NCBI GenBank assembly: GCA_963798455.1
Contig: CAWCTD010000003.1
Span: forward strand, 124,001-188,000
DNA from: CAWCTD01 sp963798455
GTDB taxonomy: Bacteria; Acidobacteriota; Terriglobia; Bryobacterales; Bryobacteraceae
Direction: 5' to 3'
Length of the DNA: 64,000 nt
The stretch's first letter is position 1, and each line of letters starts with the position of its first letter. This document shows positions 54,160 to 63,546 of the stretch, piece by piece. The notes beneath the pieces are model-generated. The model saw only the letters and a list, made by a program, of their open reading frames with translations. It had not been told where the DNA came from and searched no databases. The translations under genes and the position numbers were made by a program.

Positions 54160-56433
54160 CTACGAGGCCGCTTCGCCCGCTCCGTTGCGCGAGTAGTAGT
54201 AAGGCTTGTCATAACCCTTGTAATACCCGTAGTACCCGTTGGGCAACGTCTTCGGATTCCAGTCGTTCAGGATCGTGCCGATCACCCTCGTACCGTCCTC
54301 GCCGAAGCGTTGCGCGGCCGCCTGTGCCATGTCGCGCGTGGTCTGCCCCGAGCGCACCACCAGGATGACCCCGTCCGCCGAGCGCCCCAGTACGCGCGCA
54401 TCCGGCATGTTCAACATCGGCGGCGTGTCTATCAACACCGCGTCGAACTCCTCCCGGAACCGCTTCAGCATCTCCGGCGTCCGCTCGGAGTGGAGCAGGT
54501 TCGCGGCGCTTCCGCATCCCGAGCCCGCCGGCAGTATGTACAAGCCCCGGTGCTCGGTCTCGTAGACGAAGCCCGCTGACCCGTCGGGGGGCGCGTCTCC
54601 GCGCAGCAGATCGCTCAGCCCCCAGTCGTTGGCGATCCCGAAGATGTCGTGCAGACGCGGCTTGCGCATGTCGCCGTCAATCAGCAGCACCCGGCGGTTG
54701 ATCTCCGCCAGCGCCAGCCCCAGGTTGCAGGCCACCGTGGTCTTGCCTTCTCCGGGATTCGCGCTCGTCAGCACGATGGTCCGCGGACGGTCTCCGTTCG
54801 TGCCGATGAACAGGATGGATGTCAGTGCCGCACGAAAGGACTCAGCCAGTGGCGACATGCTCCGGCCGCTGGTCCCCAGCTCGACGCTCTTTTCCGCGGT
54901 CCTGGCGTCTCTGTGACGATATGTCAGCAGCCCCCTTGCCGCACTTGCCGAGGGAATGGTCCCCAGTTCCGGCACATCCAGGTAGTACGACGTGTCACCC
55001 GGCGACTGAATGCTCCGGTCCGCGCGCTCCCGGATTACGACAAACATCACTCCCAAGAAGAGCCCGGACATCAAGCCCAGCGCCGAGTTGATCGGGTAGT
55101 TGGGCTTGTAAGGCAGGACCGGGGGCGTGGCCGCGTCCACGACCCTGACGTTTGAGGCTCGCATCGCCGAGGCGATCCCGTATTCCTTCACCTTCTGGAG
55201 CATCCCCTCGTAGAGCTGCCGGTTTGTGTCCACCTCCCGTTTCAGGATGTTGTAGTGGACCGCGCGCGCCGATTGGTCGGACACCACTTTGGCTTGCGCC
55301 GCGAAGCTCCCAGCAAGCAGCGTCTCGCGCCGCTGGGCCGCCTCGTACTCGTTCCGGATGCGGGCCACCACGTTGGCGCGCTGTTGGCTGAATGCCGCCT
55401 CGAGCGTCGCGATCTGCGCGTCCACACGCTGCACCTTGTAGTGCTCGGGCGTGAGCGTGGAGGTGAGTTCGGCGCGCTCGCGGCGCAAGTCCGTGAGCTT
55501 TGCCTGGTAGTCCGCCAGCGCTCTGTCGTCCAGCGTCTGGGGTAGCGACTCCGGCGCCGCCGTGGCCACCAATTCATATTGCGACTGCTTCGATGCGCGC
55601 TCGGCTTGCGCGGCTGACAGCGCCGCCTGGACCTGCATGAGCTTCTCCTCCGCGACGCTGTCCTTCTCCGACGTGAACATCAAGCCCGTTGTCCGGGCGT
55701 ACTGCTGAAGTTCGTCTTCTGCCTTTTCCAGCTTGATTTTCAGTTCCTGGATCTGCTTGCTGAGCCATTCGCCGGTCCGTTGGGTCGTGTTCCAGCGCAC
55801 TTCGACTTGCTGGTCAATGAATTCCTGTCCCAGCACATTCAAGAAGTCCGCCGCCAGCTTCGGGTCGGGCGAGTCGTAGCGCACTTCCACAAGCCTTGTC
55901 CGAGCCAGCGCAGTTACCTTCAGGTTCTCCCGGGCGCGCCGCACCAGGGCTTCGTCGGTCGGCGCCTGCCCGGGATGGCCCAGCCCCAGCGCCTTCCGCC
56001 ATTCCGAAAACCTCGACGTCTGCTCCGCCAGCTCCTGAGGCTGATCCTTCTCGATCTTGTCCAGCGCCAGGGCGACCAGAGTCTCGCTCTGGAGGAGTTT
56101 CACTTGGGTCTGGATGTTGAACTCCGGCGAGGAACTGGCGGTCCCGGCCGTCGGATCGAGGTCGCGCGTATTCAGCACGTTCTCGTTGATGTCGAGGAGC
56201 TCCAGCGTCGTCTTGGCCTGGTACACCGGTGTCTGCGGCAGCGAGAACAGTACCGCCGCCAGCACGCCGCATACGGCGAACAGGAACATAGCGCCCTTGT
56301 GGCGGCACAACATGCGCCAATAGTCGACCAACCCGCCCGAGCCGGGCCCGTTCACCGCCTCGGGCTGCTGCATTTCGACGTATTGATACCGCGCCGGGAC
56401 TTCCCCGTGCTGTGGTTCAGGCAATCGCTTCAT
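54160..56433 (-). CDS. Wzc-like chain-length protein / tyrosine autokinase
   Basis: 757 aa. Wzz domain with one span near residue 50 and a second near 460, a long periplasmic coiled-coil part between, and a cytoplasmic BY-kinase: Walker A ANPGEGKTT (Lys564), Walker A' LLIDGDMRKP, Walker B VLIDTPPML. C-terminal Tyr cluster NGYYGYYKGYDKPYYYSRN. It should steer polymer length and export together with the Wza-like protein 28 bp upstream. GGAGG before the ATG. Confidence 0.92.
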   Translation of the reverse strand: MKRLPEPQHGEVPARYQYVEMQQPEAVNGPGSGGLVDYWRMLCRHKGAMFLFAVCGVLAAVLFSLPQTPVYQAKTTLELLDINENVLNTRDLDPTAGTASSSPEFNIQTQVKLLQSETLVALALDKIEKDQPQELAEQTSRFSEWRKALGLGHPGQAPTDEALVRRARENLKVTALARTRLVEVRYDSPDPKLAADFLNVLGQEFIDQQVEVRWNTTQRTGEWLSKQIQELKIKLEKAEDELQQYARTTGLMFTSEKDSVAEEKLMQVQAALSAAQAERASKQSQYELVATAAPESLPQTLDDRALADYQAKLTDLRRERAELTSTLTPEHYKVQRVDAQIATLEAAFSQQRANVVARIRNEYEAAQRRETLLAGSFAAQAKVVSDQSARAVHYNILKREVDTNRQLYEGMLQKVKEYGIASAMRASNVRVVDAATPPVLPYKPNYPINSALGLMSGLFLGVMFVVIRERADRSIQSPGDTSYYLDVPELGTIPSASAARGLLTYRHRDARTAEKSVELGTSGRSMSPLAESFRAALTSILFIGTNGDRPRTIVLTSANPGEGKTTVACNLGLALAEINRRVLLIDGDMRKPRLHDIFGIANDWGLSDLLRGDAPPDGSAGFVYETEHRGLYILPAGSGCGSAANLLHSERTPEMLKRFREEFDAVLIDTPPMLNMPDARVLGRSADGVILVVRSGQTTRDMAQAAAQRFGEDGTRVIGTILNDWNPKTLPNGYYGYYKGYDKPYYYSRNGAGEAAS

Positions 56434-56460
56434 TTGTTGTGGCCTCCATGCCTCTGGGGT

Positions 56461-57423
56461 TCATCTCCTCCAGATGACTACGCCGGTGCCGATCTGGATC
56501 GCCGCCTCCACCGCACGCAGCCCGGCGTTCCTGGCCGCGCTTGTGGGAATGAAAAGGATGTCCTGCGGCTGCATCGGCACGTCGTTCGCCTGGCCCTGAA
56601 GGATCTTCTTCACGTTCACCGCGATTTCCGTTCGCTGCGGCGCCCCTGGCGTCTGCCGCAGGATCTTCGCGGCCTGCGGCGCCGAGACCCGGTCCAGGCC
56701 CTCGGCCAGCGACAGTGCCTGGAGCACGGACAGCGACTCGCGCTCCCTCAGCACGAAGCCCCCGGCCTTCTTCACCTGCCCGATGACGTATATCATCTCG
56801 GCCCGCGGCACCGAGATCACGTCATACGGCATGATCAACAAGTTTTCCTGCGGGTTGCGCGCCTCGATCACCGAGCTCAGATCCACTTCGGCCACGCTGA
56901 ACTGGCCCGTCGCGTCCTCAATGGCCGTGGGCAGCGGGATGCGGCCGTACTCCGCTCGCCGCGTGATCTTGATGCTGTGCCCCGCGTCCTGCTCGATCCC
57001 CCCGGCCAGCGACAGCATCTCGATCAGCGTTTTGCGTCCCTCGATCTGGTGTACCCCCGGCTGCTTGACCGCCCCGATCACCGACACCGGCTGGCTCCGA
57101 AATTCAGTCACGGTGACGGCGACCTGAGGCTCCTTGATGTAGGTCTTCAACCGTGCGTTTAGCTGGTCCTCGAGCTGCTCTATGGTCAAGCCGGAGGCGT
57201 GGAGGCGGCCTGCGAGCGGCAGCCGGATGTAGCCGCTCATGTCGACACGGACAGGTTTCTCGGAGATCTCTTCGGCGTCGAGGGCCCGGATGAGCAACTG
57301 ATCATCCGGGCCCAGCACGTAAGAGGAGTGAATCAATTCCGGCGGCGTCGGTGCTGTTTGAGGTGCAGCCGCGAGCGCCCCCGCCACTGCCAGGCACAGG
57401 AGGGTTCCGATAAGTTTTCGCAT
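56461..57423 (-). CDS. Polysaccharide export outer-membrane protein (Wza-like)
   Basis: 320 aa. Signal peptide (1 to about 20, ending GALAAAPQ), Poly_export domain (YVLGPDDQLLIRALDAEEIS, VDMSGYIRLPLAGRLHASGL) and two SLBB domains (VSVIGAVKQPGVHQIEGRKT; VIGQVKKAGGFVLRERESLS). It forms the outer-membrane channel. A hydrophobic C-terminal helix ends IQIGTGVVIWRR. AGGAG precedes the ATG. Confidence 0.92.
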   Translation of the reverse strand: MRKLIGTLLCLAVAGALAAAPQTAPTPPELIHSSYVLGPDDQLLIRALDAEEISEKPVRVDMSGYIRLPLAGRLHASGLTIEQLEDQLNARLKTYIKEPQVAVTVTEFRSQPVSVIGAVKQPGVHQIEGRKTLIEMLSLAGGIEQDAGHSIKITRRAEYGRIPLPTAIEDATGQFSVAEVDLSSVIEARNPQENLLIMPYDVISVPRAEMIYVIGQVKKAGGFVLRERESLSVLQALSLAEGLDRVSAPQAAKILRQTPGAPQRTEIAVNVKKILQGQANDVPMQPQDILFIPTSAARNAGLRAVEAAIQIGTGVVIWRR

Positions 57424-57427
57424 GGCT

Positions 57428-57694
57428 TCAGCTCTGCTCCTTTGCGAAGGCGGCGATCGTCTCCAACATCCGCTTGATCCGCCTCAATTCGCTCTCAATC
57501 TGGTTTATTCGTTCATGAGTATCAGACTCGCCGACCAGGGGCGTGCATCTCGTCAAGAAGTCAAGGATGGCACTCCGGGCTAGGTCGGACGTGCTGCGGG
57601 CTCCCTCGGTACGGGACGCCCTGACAAGGGTCTGGTATTCTTCATCGGTGAGGCGGAGACTGATTAGACGTGATCGCGGCTTGAGAACCGGCAT
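57428..57694 (-). CDS. Ribbon-helix-helix-type protein with coiled-coil tail
   Basis: 88 aa. SRLISLRLTDEEYQTLVRAS fits the CopG/Arc-type beta strand plus two helices; the C-terminal RINQIESELRRIKRMLETIA is a coiled coil. Probably a DNA-binding regulator or dimer adaptor in the cluster. It lies between the nusG-like gene and wza with short gaps (17 and 4 bp). Confidence 0.6.
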   Translation of the reverse strand: MPVLKPRSRLISLRLTDEEYQTLVRASRTEGARSTSDLARSAILDFLTRCTPLVGESDTHERINQIESELRRIKRMLETIAAFAKEQS

Positions 57695-57711
57695 GGCGAC
57701 ATCCAGCTTGT

Positions 57712-58246
57712 TCAGGCGGCGGCAGTGGCGCGCGCCGGATGATGGGCAGACTCGACCCAGGCGGCATCGACCTCGACCGCCACGGAGCGTTGCACCGTCT
57801 CGACAGAGATGACGAGGCGGCACTGTTTCTTCGATGCGATCAGTATGCCCTCATAGCCAGCCAGCGAACCCTGGTTGATACGGACGCGCTGTCCGACGTT
57901 CGAGAAAGGGCCAAGGTTGGGCCGGCAACCCTGACTTCACGATCGCCTGTACAGCGGCGATTTCGTGGTCGGGTATCGGGATCGGCCTTCTGCCGATGCC
58001 AACGAGACCGACTACGCCCGGTGTGGTGAGCAAAGGCAATATCCTCTCCTGCGGGCTTAACCGGCAGAACAGGTAGCCGGGAAACAGCGGGAGTTCGATT
58101 TCCTTGATTCGGTCTGACCAGCGACGCCTGCAATTGTAAAGCGGCAGGAATAGCTCGTAGCCCTTGCCTTCGAGCAGGATGGAAGCGTTCTTCTCCCAGC
58201 GTGGCCGGGTCTGTATCGCGAACCAGCACAGGTTATCGGATGTCAT
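57712..58246 (-). CDS. NusG/UpxY-type transcription antiterminator, frameshifted
   Basis: NusG N-terminal domain (CWFAIQTRPRWEKNASILLE, LPLYNCRRRWSDRI, LPLFPGYLFCRL, GVVGLVGIGRRPIPI). The frame breaks at GAACGTC on the coding strand (57895-57901). Restoring GACGTC gives the KOW part: FLDVGQRVRINQGSLAGYEG, then RLVISVETVQRSVAVEVDAA, and stop at 57712, 177 aa. First gene of the leftward exopolysaccharide cluster, the usual place of UpxY/LoaP/RfaH-like factors that let RNA polymerase pass terminators in such long operons. Confidence 0.85.
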
Positions 58247-58621
58247 CGTCGTTCTCCAGGCTCGCCCGCCGGGAAGTTCATCTCGCCGGCTGGGCGCAAG
58301 CTGCCGCCCTTAGGGTCCCATTCAGGTACTTCAGCTCTTGTACTCTGAATAGGTTCCCGCCAGCATCCTTTTGTTGGCGTTTGTCAACAAATGACAACTA
58401 GGTGGCTTCAGGACTCCTAGTAGTCTTGTATGACATTCCTTACTTCTATCGTGAACTGCCCGGTACTGCAATCAGCGATTTCTGGAGATTTCGTAGGATG
58501 TTTACCTTAGAAGCCGTCGGTGCTTTTCTGCTAACGAAAGTAGACATCCTTGGAAGATCCGATTACGTTTGAGAGACAAGAAGATCCGATCCAGCGATGT
58601 CCGCAGAAGCCCTACTGGTGT
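58247..58621. other. Leader region of the exopolysaccharide cluster
   Basis: 375 bp without a gene. On the minus strand it includes the interrupted palindrome TTGTCATTTGTTGACAA (near 58383-58399) and the near-palindrome around ACTACTAGGAGT. The cluster promoter should be here but I could not pick a convincing pair of hexamers. Confidence 0.45.
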
Positions 58622-58640
58622 CCGCCCCGAGGCGGGGCGG
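58622..58640 (-). terminator. GC-rich hairpin after the response regulator gene
   Basis: CCGCCCC (58622-58628) and GGGGCGG (58634-58640), 5-base loop, a few bases after the leftward stop at 58644. No T-tract follows. Confidence 0.5.
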
Positions 58641-58643
58641 CCG

Positions 58644-59273
58644 CTATGGCAGGTTGTTCATGAGCACATAGCGTGTCAGGTCCGCGTTTGTGCTCATCCC
58701 CATCTTGTCGAGGATGCGTCTCCGGTGGGTAGTCACCGTCTTGACGCTGATTGACAAGGCTTGGGCTATCTCTGTCGCCGACTTGCCGGCGGCAATGGCC
58801 CGCATCACCTCATACTCCCGGTCGGTGAGCAGTTCATGGGGTGGCTTCGTGGAGTCACCTCCCAAGCCGGACGCGATCGCTTCAGCCAGAGTTGCACTGA
58901 TGTACTTCTTCCCCTGAAGGACGGTGCGCACCGCTCTGATGAACTCATCCCGTCCGCTGTCCTTTGACACATATCCCGAGGCACCCGCCTGGAGCACGCG
59001 AACAGCGAAGTGGGCCTCCGGATACATACTGAGGAACAGAACGCGGATACTCGGTTGAGTTCTTTTAACCTCAGCGAGCACGTCCAACCCGCTTCTTCCG
59101 GGCATTGACAGATCAAGAACAAGCAGATCCCAACGTCGAACGGAGAGTTGCCCGGCCACTTCGTCCGCGCTCTGCGCTTCGCCGATGATTGCGCTCGGGA
59201 GTTCTTGTTCGAGGAAGGTCCTCAGACCCTGCCGAACCACCTCGTGATCGTCGGCTAGGAGTATTGCAGGCAT
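58644..59273 (-). CDS. NarL/FixJ-family response regulator
   Basis: 209 aa. Receiver domain: ILLADDHEVVRQGL (acidic pair), phospho-Asp in LLVLDLSMPGRSG, Lys in YVSKDSGRDE. LuxR-type HTH: LTDREYEVMRAIAAGKSATE and AQALSISVKTVTTHRRRILD. Partner is most likely the hybrid kinase ending 115 bp upstream. The ATG at 59273 is preferred over one four codons upstream. Confidence 0.92.
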   Translation of the reverse strand: MPAILLADDHEVVRQGLRTFLEQELPSAIIGEAQSADEVAGQLSVRRWDLLVLDLSMPGRSGLDVLAEVKRTQPSIRVLFLSMYPEAHFAVRVLQAGASGYVSKDSGRDEFIRAVRTVLQGKKYISATLAEAIASGLGGDSTKPPHELLTDREYEVMRAIAAGKSATEIAQALSISVKTVTTHRRRILDKMGMSTNADLTRYVLMNNLP

Positions 59274-59308
59274 CACCACCCCCATTCTTGCTCGGATCGA
59301 ACACGAGT

Positions 59309-59338
59309 ATCATATAACGTATAGTACCATCCTGTCAA
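59309..59338 (-). promoter_or_regulatory. Sigma70-type promoter of the response regulator gene
   Basis: On the minus strand TTGACA (59338-59333), 18 bases, TATGAT (59314-59309), 36 bases before the ATG at 59273. The -35 box is flanked by two copies of GTACTATA (+ strand TATAGTAC at 59320-59327 and 59343-59350), 23 bp apart, which may be an operator. Confidence 0.6.
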
Positions 59339-59400
59339 TGGATATAGTACTAAAATCCTACGGCGGTCTGCACAATACCGACTCGGCGAGATCCCGAGCC

Positions 59401-62400
59401 TCACTTCTTCCGGAGGCCGGTCTCTCTACATAGGAGTCCCCGGATGGCGTCCGCCACATCCGTCGAAGGACGCCCCTTGTCCATGTATGCCGCCGCACCA
59501 GCTCGCAACGCCCCTCGCCCGTACTGGCTCTCCGCGTGACTGCTCAGCAGCAGCACCGGCATCTTCGACTTGGCGGCCCTCAGACGTTTCAGCAGGTCCA
59601 ATCCCGACTTGCGGGGCATGGAGACGTCCAGCACCAGGACATCCCATGCTCGCTTTCTCAGGCGCAGCCAGGCTTCTTCGCCGTCGCACGCCTCTCCGAT
59701 TGTCGCGCCCCTGAAGCACTGGGCGAGCACTTCCTTCAAACCCCTCCGAAAGATCTCGTGGTCATCGGCCAGGAGTATGCTGGGCGCCGACCGCTTGGCT
59801 GTCTCTTCGTCCAATGTCGCGATGTTGCCGGGAAGGATGTCTTCCTGGGGCGGCCGTTTTGAATCCCCGATCGGGAGTCGCAGCGTGACGGTCGTGCCCC
59901 TGCCGGGTACCCCCGTGAACCTGATGGTCCCGCCCAGTGAGAACGCCCTTTCCCGCATTCCGAGCAGGCCCAGCGATTTCGGTTCGGTCAACTGCTCCTC
60001 CGTTATCCCGACTCCGTTGTCCCTGACCTCCAGCGTGAGCCTGTTCCGACCGGCGACCAGACGAATGCGGACCGTGGTGGCCTTCGCGTGCCGAGCGACG
60101 TTCGTGAGGATCTCCTGGTAGATCCTGAACATCGTCGTGGATTGGACCGACGTGATGCTCAAGTCCCTGGGCATTTCACGAATCATGCACGTGATTCCCG
60201 TCCGCAACTGGAAATCCTGAGCCTGCCACTCCATTGCGGCGATCAAACCGAGGTGATCCAGCACGCCGGGCCGCAACTCCGTGGAAATCCTCTTCACCGA
60301 CCGGATGCTCGCCTGGAGGTGTTCGGACATCCGCTCGACGCGCCGGCGGATCTCCGGGAGGGACTCGCAGTCCGCGGGAACACCCGCCGCCATGCCTTCC
60401 AGATCCATCTTCAGGACGGTCAGCATCTGGCCCAGCTCATCGTGAATCTCACGGGCGATCCGCACCCTTTCTCGTTCCCGCGCGGCCTGCAGGTACGCCG
60501 CGAGCTCCCGCAACCGCTTATGCGATGCGCGGAGTTGTCCTTCAGCCTGCTTCTGGTCGGTCACATCTCGCGAATTGACGAGAATGGCAGAAACTTCTTC
60601 CAAATGAGTGAGATTGGTGGCCACCACCTCGAGGAATCGCCAGGAACCGTCTCTATGCAGGAAGCGGCACTCTGCGGACATGCTCGCGCCCGGTGATTTA
60701 GCCAATTCCCGGAGCGTTGACGTGAGCCTCGGCAAGTCGTCAGGATGGACAAGATCAAACACGCACTGCCCCTTGAGTTCTTCCTCGTCGTACCCGAGGT
60801 TCTGCTCGGCTGACCGCGACCAGTACTCCAAGACTTGGCCGGCAGTGTCTATGATGGAGAACGACTCCGATGAGTTCTTGACTAGCGCCTGGAACTTCTG
60901 CTCACTGGCTTTCAGGCGCGCCTCAGCTCCCTTCCGCAGCGTGATGTCTCGCGCGATGTAGATGACCGTGTCATCGGAGAGCCTGATCGCGGAACCCGTG
61001 ATATCCACCGTCCGTCCGTCGCAGGCCGTTGCCCGGAAATCGCCCCACTCCCCGGTTGCCGCCGAGACATGGTCTGTGATCCTCTGGCGCTGGTCCGGGT
61101 CGGGAAACAGGCGTGCGAACGACTCGGACAGGCTCGCATCCTCAAGAGGCCGGCCAAACACTCGTTGCCATTCTTTGCTGGAGACTCTCAGCCGGCCGGC
61201 GGGATCACGTAGGAAGATCATTACCGGGATATGATCCAGAATCGTCTGGAGGACATCCTTTTGCTCGCGTAGCGAGTCCTGGGTCTCCTTTTGACTCGTG
61301 ATGTCCTGAAAGGTAATACAGACCTGGTCAAGCGTTGCCTCCCCGGACCGGTTCTGTGGAATGCCGCTAACATCAATCCACCGGCGCCGGTCTTCGAGTG
61401 GGTTGAAGACCCCCATGATGAAGTCACGCACCTCTTGGCCGGTCCTCAGGACAACCATAGCGGGGTGGGCTTCGTCAGAGAGCGGACGGCCCTCCGAGTC
61501 CACATTGCGCCATCGAGGATCGGAGGGGCCTCTGGCGCGCATCTGCCTCGCGGTCAAGCCGAGGATTTGTTGAGCCGCGGGGTTGGCGGAAGTGATCTCA
61601 CCTTTCGTGTTCAGATAGATCACACCTTGTGCCATTGTGTCGAACAGGGTACGATACCTCTCCTCAGATTCGCGGAGGGCCTCTTGCGCCACTCTCAGAC
61701 CCGTGATATTGGCTAGCGTCACAAGCGAACCGGCAAGGCGGCCGCACTCGTCCAGCGCGGGGGTGGCCGAGACCAGTACGTAGATAACACCGCCACTCTT
61801 GCGGAGCAAGCGCAGTTCGCACTCTTCCCCACGTCCCTGGTTCCACCGTTCCATCAGGTGCGCCACTCTTCCGCGATCATCGTCTGCCACGAAGTCACCG
61901 AAGCCACGCCCCAGAATGTCCTTAGGCTTGTACCCGAGCATCCTAGCCAGACCCCGGTTCACGAAGGTCGCCCGGTGGTCAACGTCGACCAACAAGACGC
62001 CATCCTTGGTGTTCTCGACGACCTGCCGATACAGCTTCTCATTCTTCCCAAGTGCGGCCTCGATCTGCTTCCGGTCCGTGACGTCGCGGAAAGCGGCCAC
62101 GGCGCCGCTTACGGTTCCGTCGGCCCCCCTCAATGGTCTGGCGCTGACATCGATCCAAATACCCTCGCCCAGCCCTTCATGCCGGACAAATAGTTCCGCC
62201 GAATCGACGCAATCGCCTCGCAGAGCCTGCATTAGCGGAGGGTCCTCTGCCGGCAAGGGAGTGACCATATCCGGTTGGAAGAGGCCAAACCGCTCGACCA
62301 GATCCGCCGCGTTTCCGCCGACGGGCTTGCCTAGAATCCTTTCCGCGGAAGCGTTCGCGAAGAGGAAACGTCCTCTCCGATCGATCGCGACAACACCCTC

Positions 62401-62442
62401 CGCGAGGCTTTCCAGAATGGGCTCGAGATTCGAGGTTGGCAT
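59401..62442 (-). CDS. Hybrid histidine kinase: five PAS domains, HisKA_3, HATPase, receiver
   Basis: 1013 aa, cytosolic (no spans). PAS-like sensor domains at about 1-125, 130-255, 260-390, 395-505 and 510-640, linked by PAC motifs ending in FRDVTDRK, ITFQDITSQ and NSRDVTDQK. HisKA_3 with phospho-acceptor His667 (AREIHDELGQML), HATPase_c with N-box ILTNVARHAKA and DNGVGI. C-terminal receiver (Asp939 in LVLDVSMPRKSG) closely similar to that of the neighbouring regulator. It should feed the NarL-type regulator downstream; the signal is unknown. Confidence 0.9.
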   Translation of the reverse strand: MPTSNLEPILESLAEGVVAIDRRGRFLFANASAERILGKPVGGNAADLVERFGLFQPDMVTPLPAEDPPLMQALRGDCVDSAELFVRHEGLGEGIWIDVSARPLRGADGTVSGAVAAFRDVTDRKQIEAALGKNEKLYRQVVENTKDGVLLVDVDHRATFVNRGLARMLGYKPKDILGRGFGDFVADDDRGRVAHLMERWNQGRGEECELRLLRKSGGVIYVLVSATPALDECGRLAGSLVTLANITGLRVAQEALRESEERYRTLFDTMAQGVIYLNTKGEITSANPAAQQILGLTARQMRARGPSDPRWRNVDSEGRPLSDEAHPAMVVLRTGQEVRDFIMGVFNPLEDRRRWIDVSGIPQNRSGEATLDQVCITFQDITSQKETQDSLREQKDVLQTILDHIPVMIFLRDPAGRLRVSSKEWQRVFGRPLEDASLSESFARLFPDPDQRQRITDHVSAATGEWGDFRATACDGRTVDITGSAIRLSDDTVIYIARDITLRKGAEARLKASEQKFQALVKNSSESFSIIDTAGQVLEYWSRSAEQNLGYDEEELKGQCVFDLVHPDDLPRLTSTLRELAKSPGASMSAECRFLHRDGSWRFLEVVATNLTHLEEVSAILVNSRDVTDQKQAEGQLRASHKRLRELAAYLQAARERERVRIAREIHDELGQMLTVLKMDLEGMAAGVPADCESLPEIRRRVERMSEHLQASIRSVKRISTELRPGVLDHLGLIAAMEWQAQDFQLRTGITCMIREMPRDLSITSVQSTTMFRIYQEILTNVARHAKATTVRIRLVAGRNRLTLEVRDNGVGITEEQLTEPKSLGLLGMRERAFSLGGTIRFTGVPGRGTTVTLRLPIGDSKRPPQEDILPGNIATLDEETAKRSAPSILLADDHEIFRRGLKEVLAQCFRGATIGEACDGEEAWLRLRKRAWDVLVLDVSMPRKSGLDLLKRLRAAKSKMPVLLLSSHAESQYGRGALRAGAAAYMDKGRPSTDVADAIRGLLCRETGLRKK

Positions 62443-62636
62443 GGGTAATGTTCCCTCATGAGAGATAGTACACCCGTGGGCGGCCGGAGTTGGATCGCTT
62501 TCTTTGCATCAACAGGCAATGAGGCGGGCACTCTGGCTGTGGGTTGCGATGGTCAGCAAGTTCCTACAGCCCTTTGGGTAGTCCGCTGATTGCTCCTGCG
62601 TTGCACCTGAGCTATAGATTCCGTAAGGGGACCGTC

Positions 62637-63221
62637 ATGAATTGTGCGGAATCTCAGAGAAGCTTGGGCCTACTAGCGGACCGGTGGCTGAAAAGCGAGG
62701 TAGCTCATATAGGGACTCGGTTTGGCCGCCTGGTGTATTTTTCCTCGTTGCTCGATCGGAACACTGGCCGCTACAACCACCGGGGCCTGTCACAAGCCGT
62801 CGGCGACACTGAGGCGGATCGGATCTTGCGAGAAAGCCACCGCCAGACGTTCGACGAGTGGCTGTGCTTGAATTTGGAACAAAAGAAAGCCGACCTCGAT
62901 CTCTACCTTTCGGGCTTGGGGGACGAAGGGCGTACTGCGTCGCCAGACTGGGCGCGCGTCCAAGCCTATCGGGATTTGCCTCCGCTTTCCGCGGAGGAAC
63001 CGGAACGCGCACTGTTCCTTGCGGATCTTGAGGCGCTGTTCAGTCTGATGACAGGAGAACCGGCTCTCGTGGACATGCCGCGTCCCGACGAGAACCGGAA
63101 GTCGCACCGAGTTGGCCTCAGCGGGGTTGCAGGTAATCCGGCGTGGCTCTGGGCGTCGAGATCCTGGCGTTGTGGAGCGCGATGCTTCCGATTGCGCCTG
63201 CGCACCCAAAATTGGCTATAG
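62637..63221 (+). CDS. Acidobacterial-type hypothetical protein
   Basis: 194 aa. RFGRLVYFSSLLDRNTGRYN and ADRILRESHRQTFDEWLCLN, then LEQKKADLDLYLSGL match a family of soluble proteins common in acidobacteria, function unknown. AAGGGGA precedes the ATG. The last ~35 residues (after PRPDENRKSHRVG) are Trp/Arg-rich and overlap the convergent gene by 104 bp, so the real end may be earlier. Confidence 0.6.
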   Translation: MNCAESQRSLGLLADRWLKSEVAHIGTRFGRLVYFSSLLDRNTGRYNHRGLSQAVGDTEADRILRESHRQTFDEWLCLNLEQKKADLDLYLSGLGDEGRTASPDWARVQAYRDLPPLSAEEPERALFLADLEALFSLMTGEPALVDMPRPDENRKSHRVGLSGVAGNPAWLWASRSWRCGARCFRLRLRTQNWL

Positions 63222-63546
63222 CTGCGGGCTTGTAGAGATCTTCCCCCCCCCGGATTCTGAACAGAAGCACCTGCAGCAGCAAGGAACCGCCAGACGCCGA
63301 GGACTTGATTAGAAGCCCCCGCTGAGGGTTGAACCGGCCCTGGGCGTCGCGCAATAGGGTATTCGCTTCGGATCGACCCAGGGAGGAATGGACGTCGAAT
63401 ACATTTGCCGCCACCAAAGCCGCGACTGAAACCAGCCAGAGCTTCTTGGACGGTTTGTGGGTCTCAGCGTAGCAGGTCTGCGTCGAGGAAACCAGAAGCG
63501 CCACGCCCAGAATCGGCAACAACCACCGTGTAGGCCGTAATTTCAT
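63118..63546 (-). CDS. Secreted or membrane hypothetical protein
   Basis: 142 aa; signal peptide or anchor (1-27, cut near CYAET), second hydrophobic stretch (KLWLVSVAALVAANVFDVHS), then a Gly-rich C-terminal half (IANFGCAGAIGSIALHNARI). A run of nine G (63243-63251 as C on +) in the coding strand is slip-prone. Function unknown. Confidence 0.6.
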   Translation of the reverse strand: MKLRPTRWLLPILGVALLVSSTQTCYAETHKPSKKLWLVSVAALVAANVFDVHSSLGRSEANTLLRDAQGRFNPQRGLLIKSSASGGSLLLQVLLFRIRGGEDLYKPAAIANFGCAGAIGSIALHNARISTPRATPDYLQPR

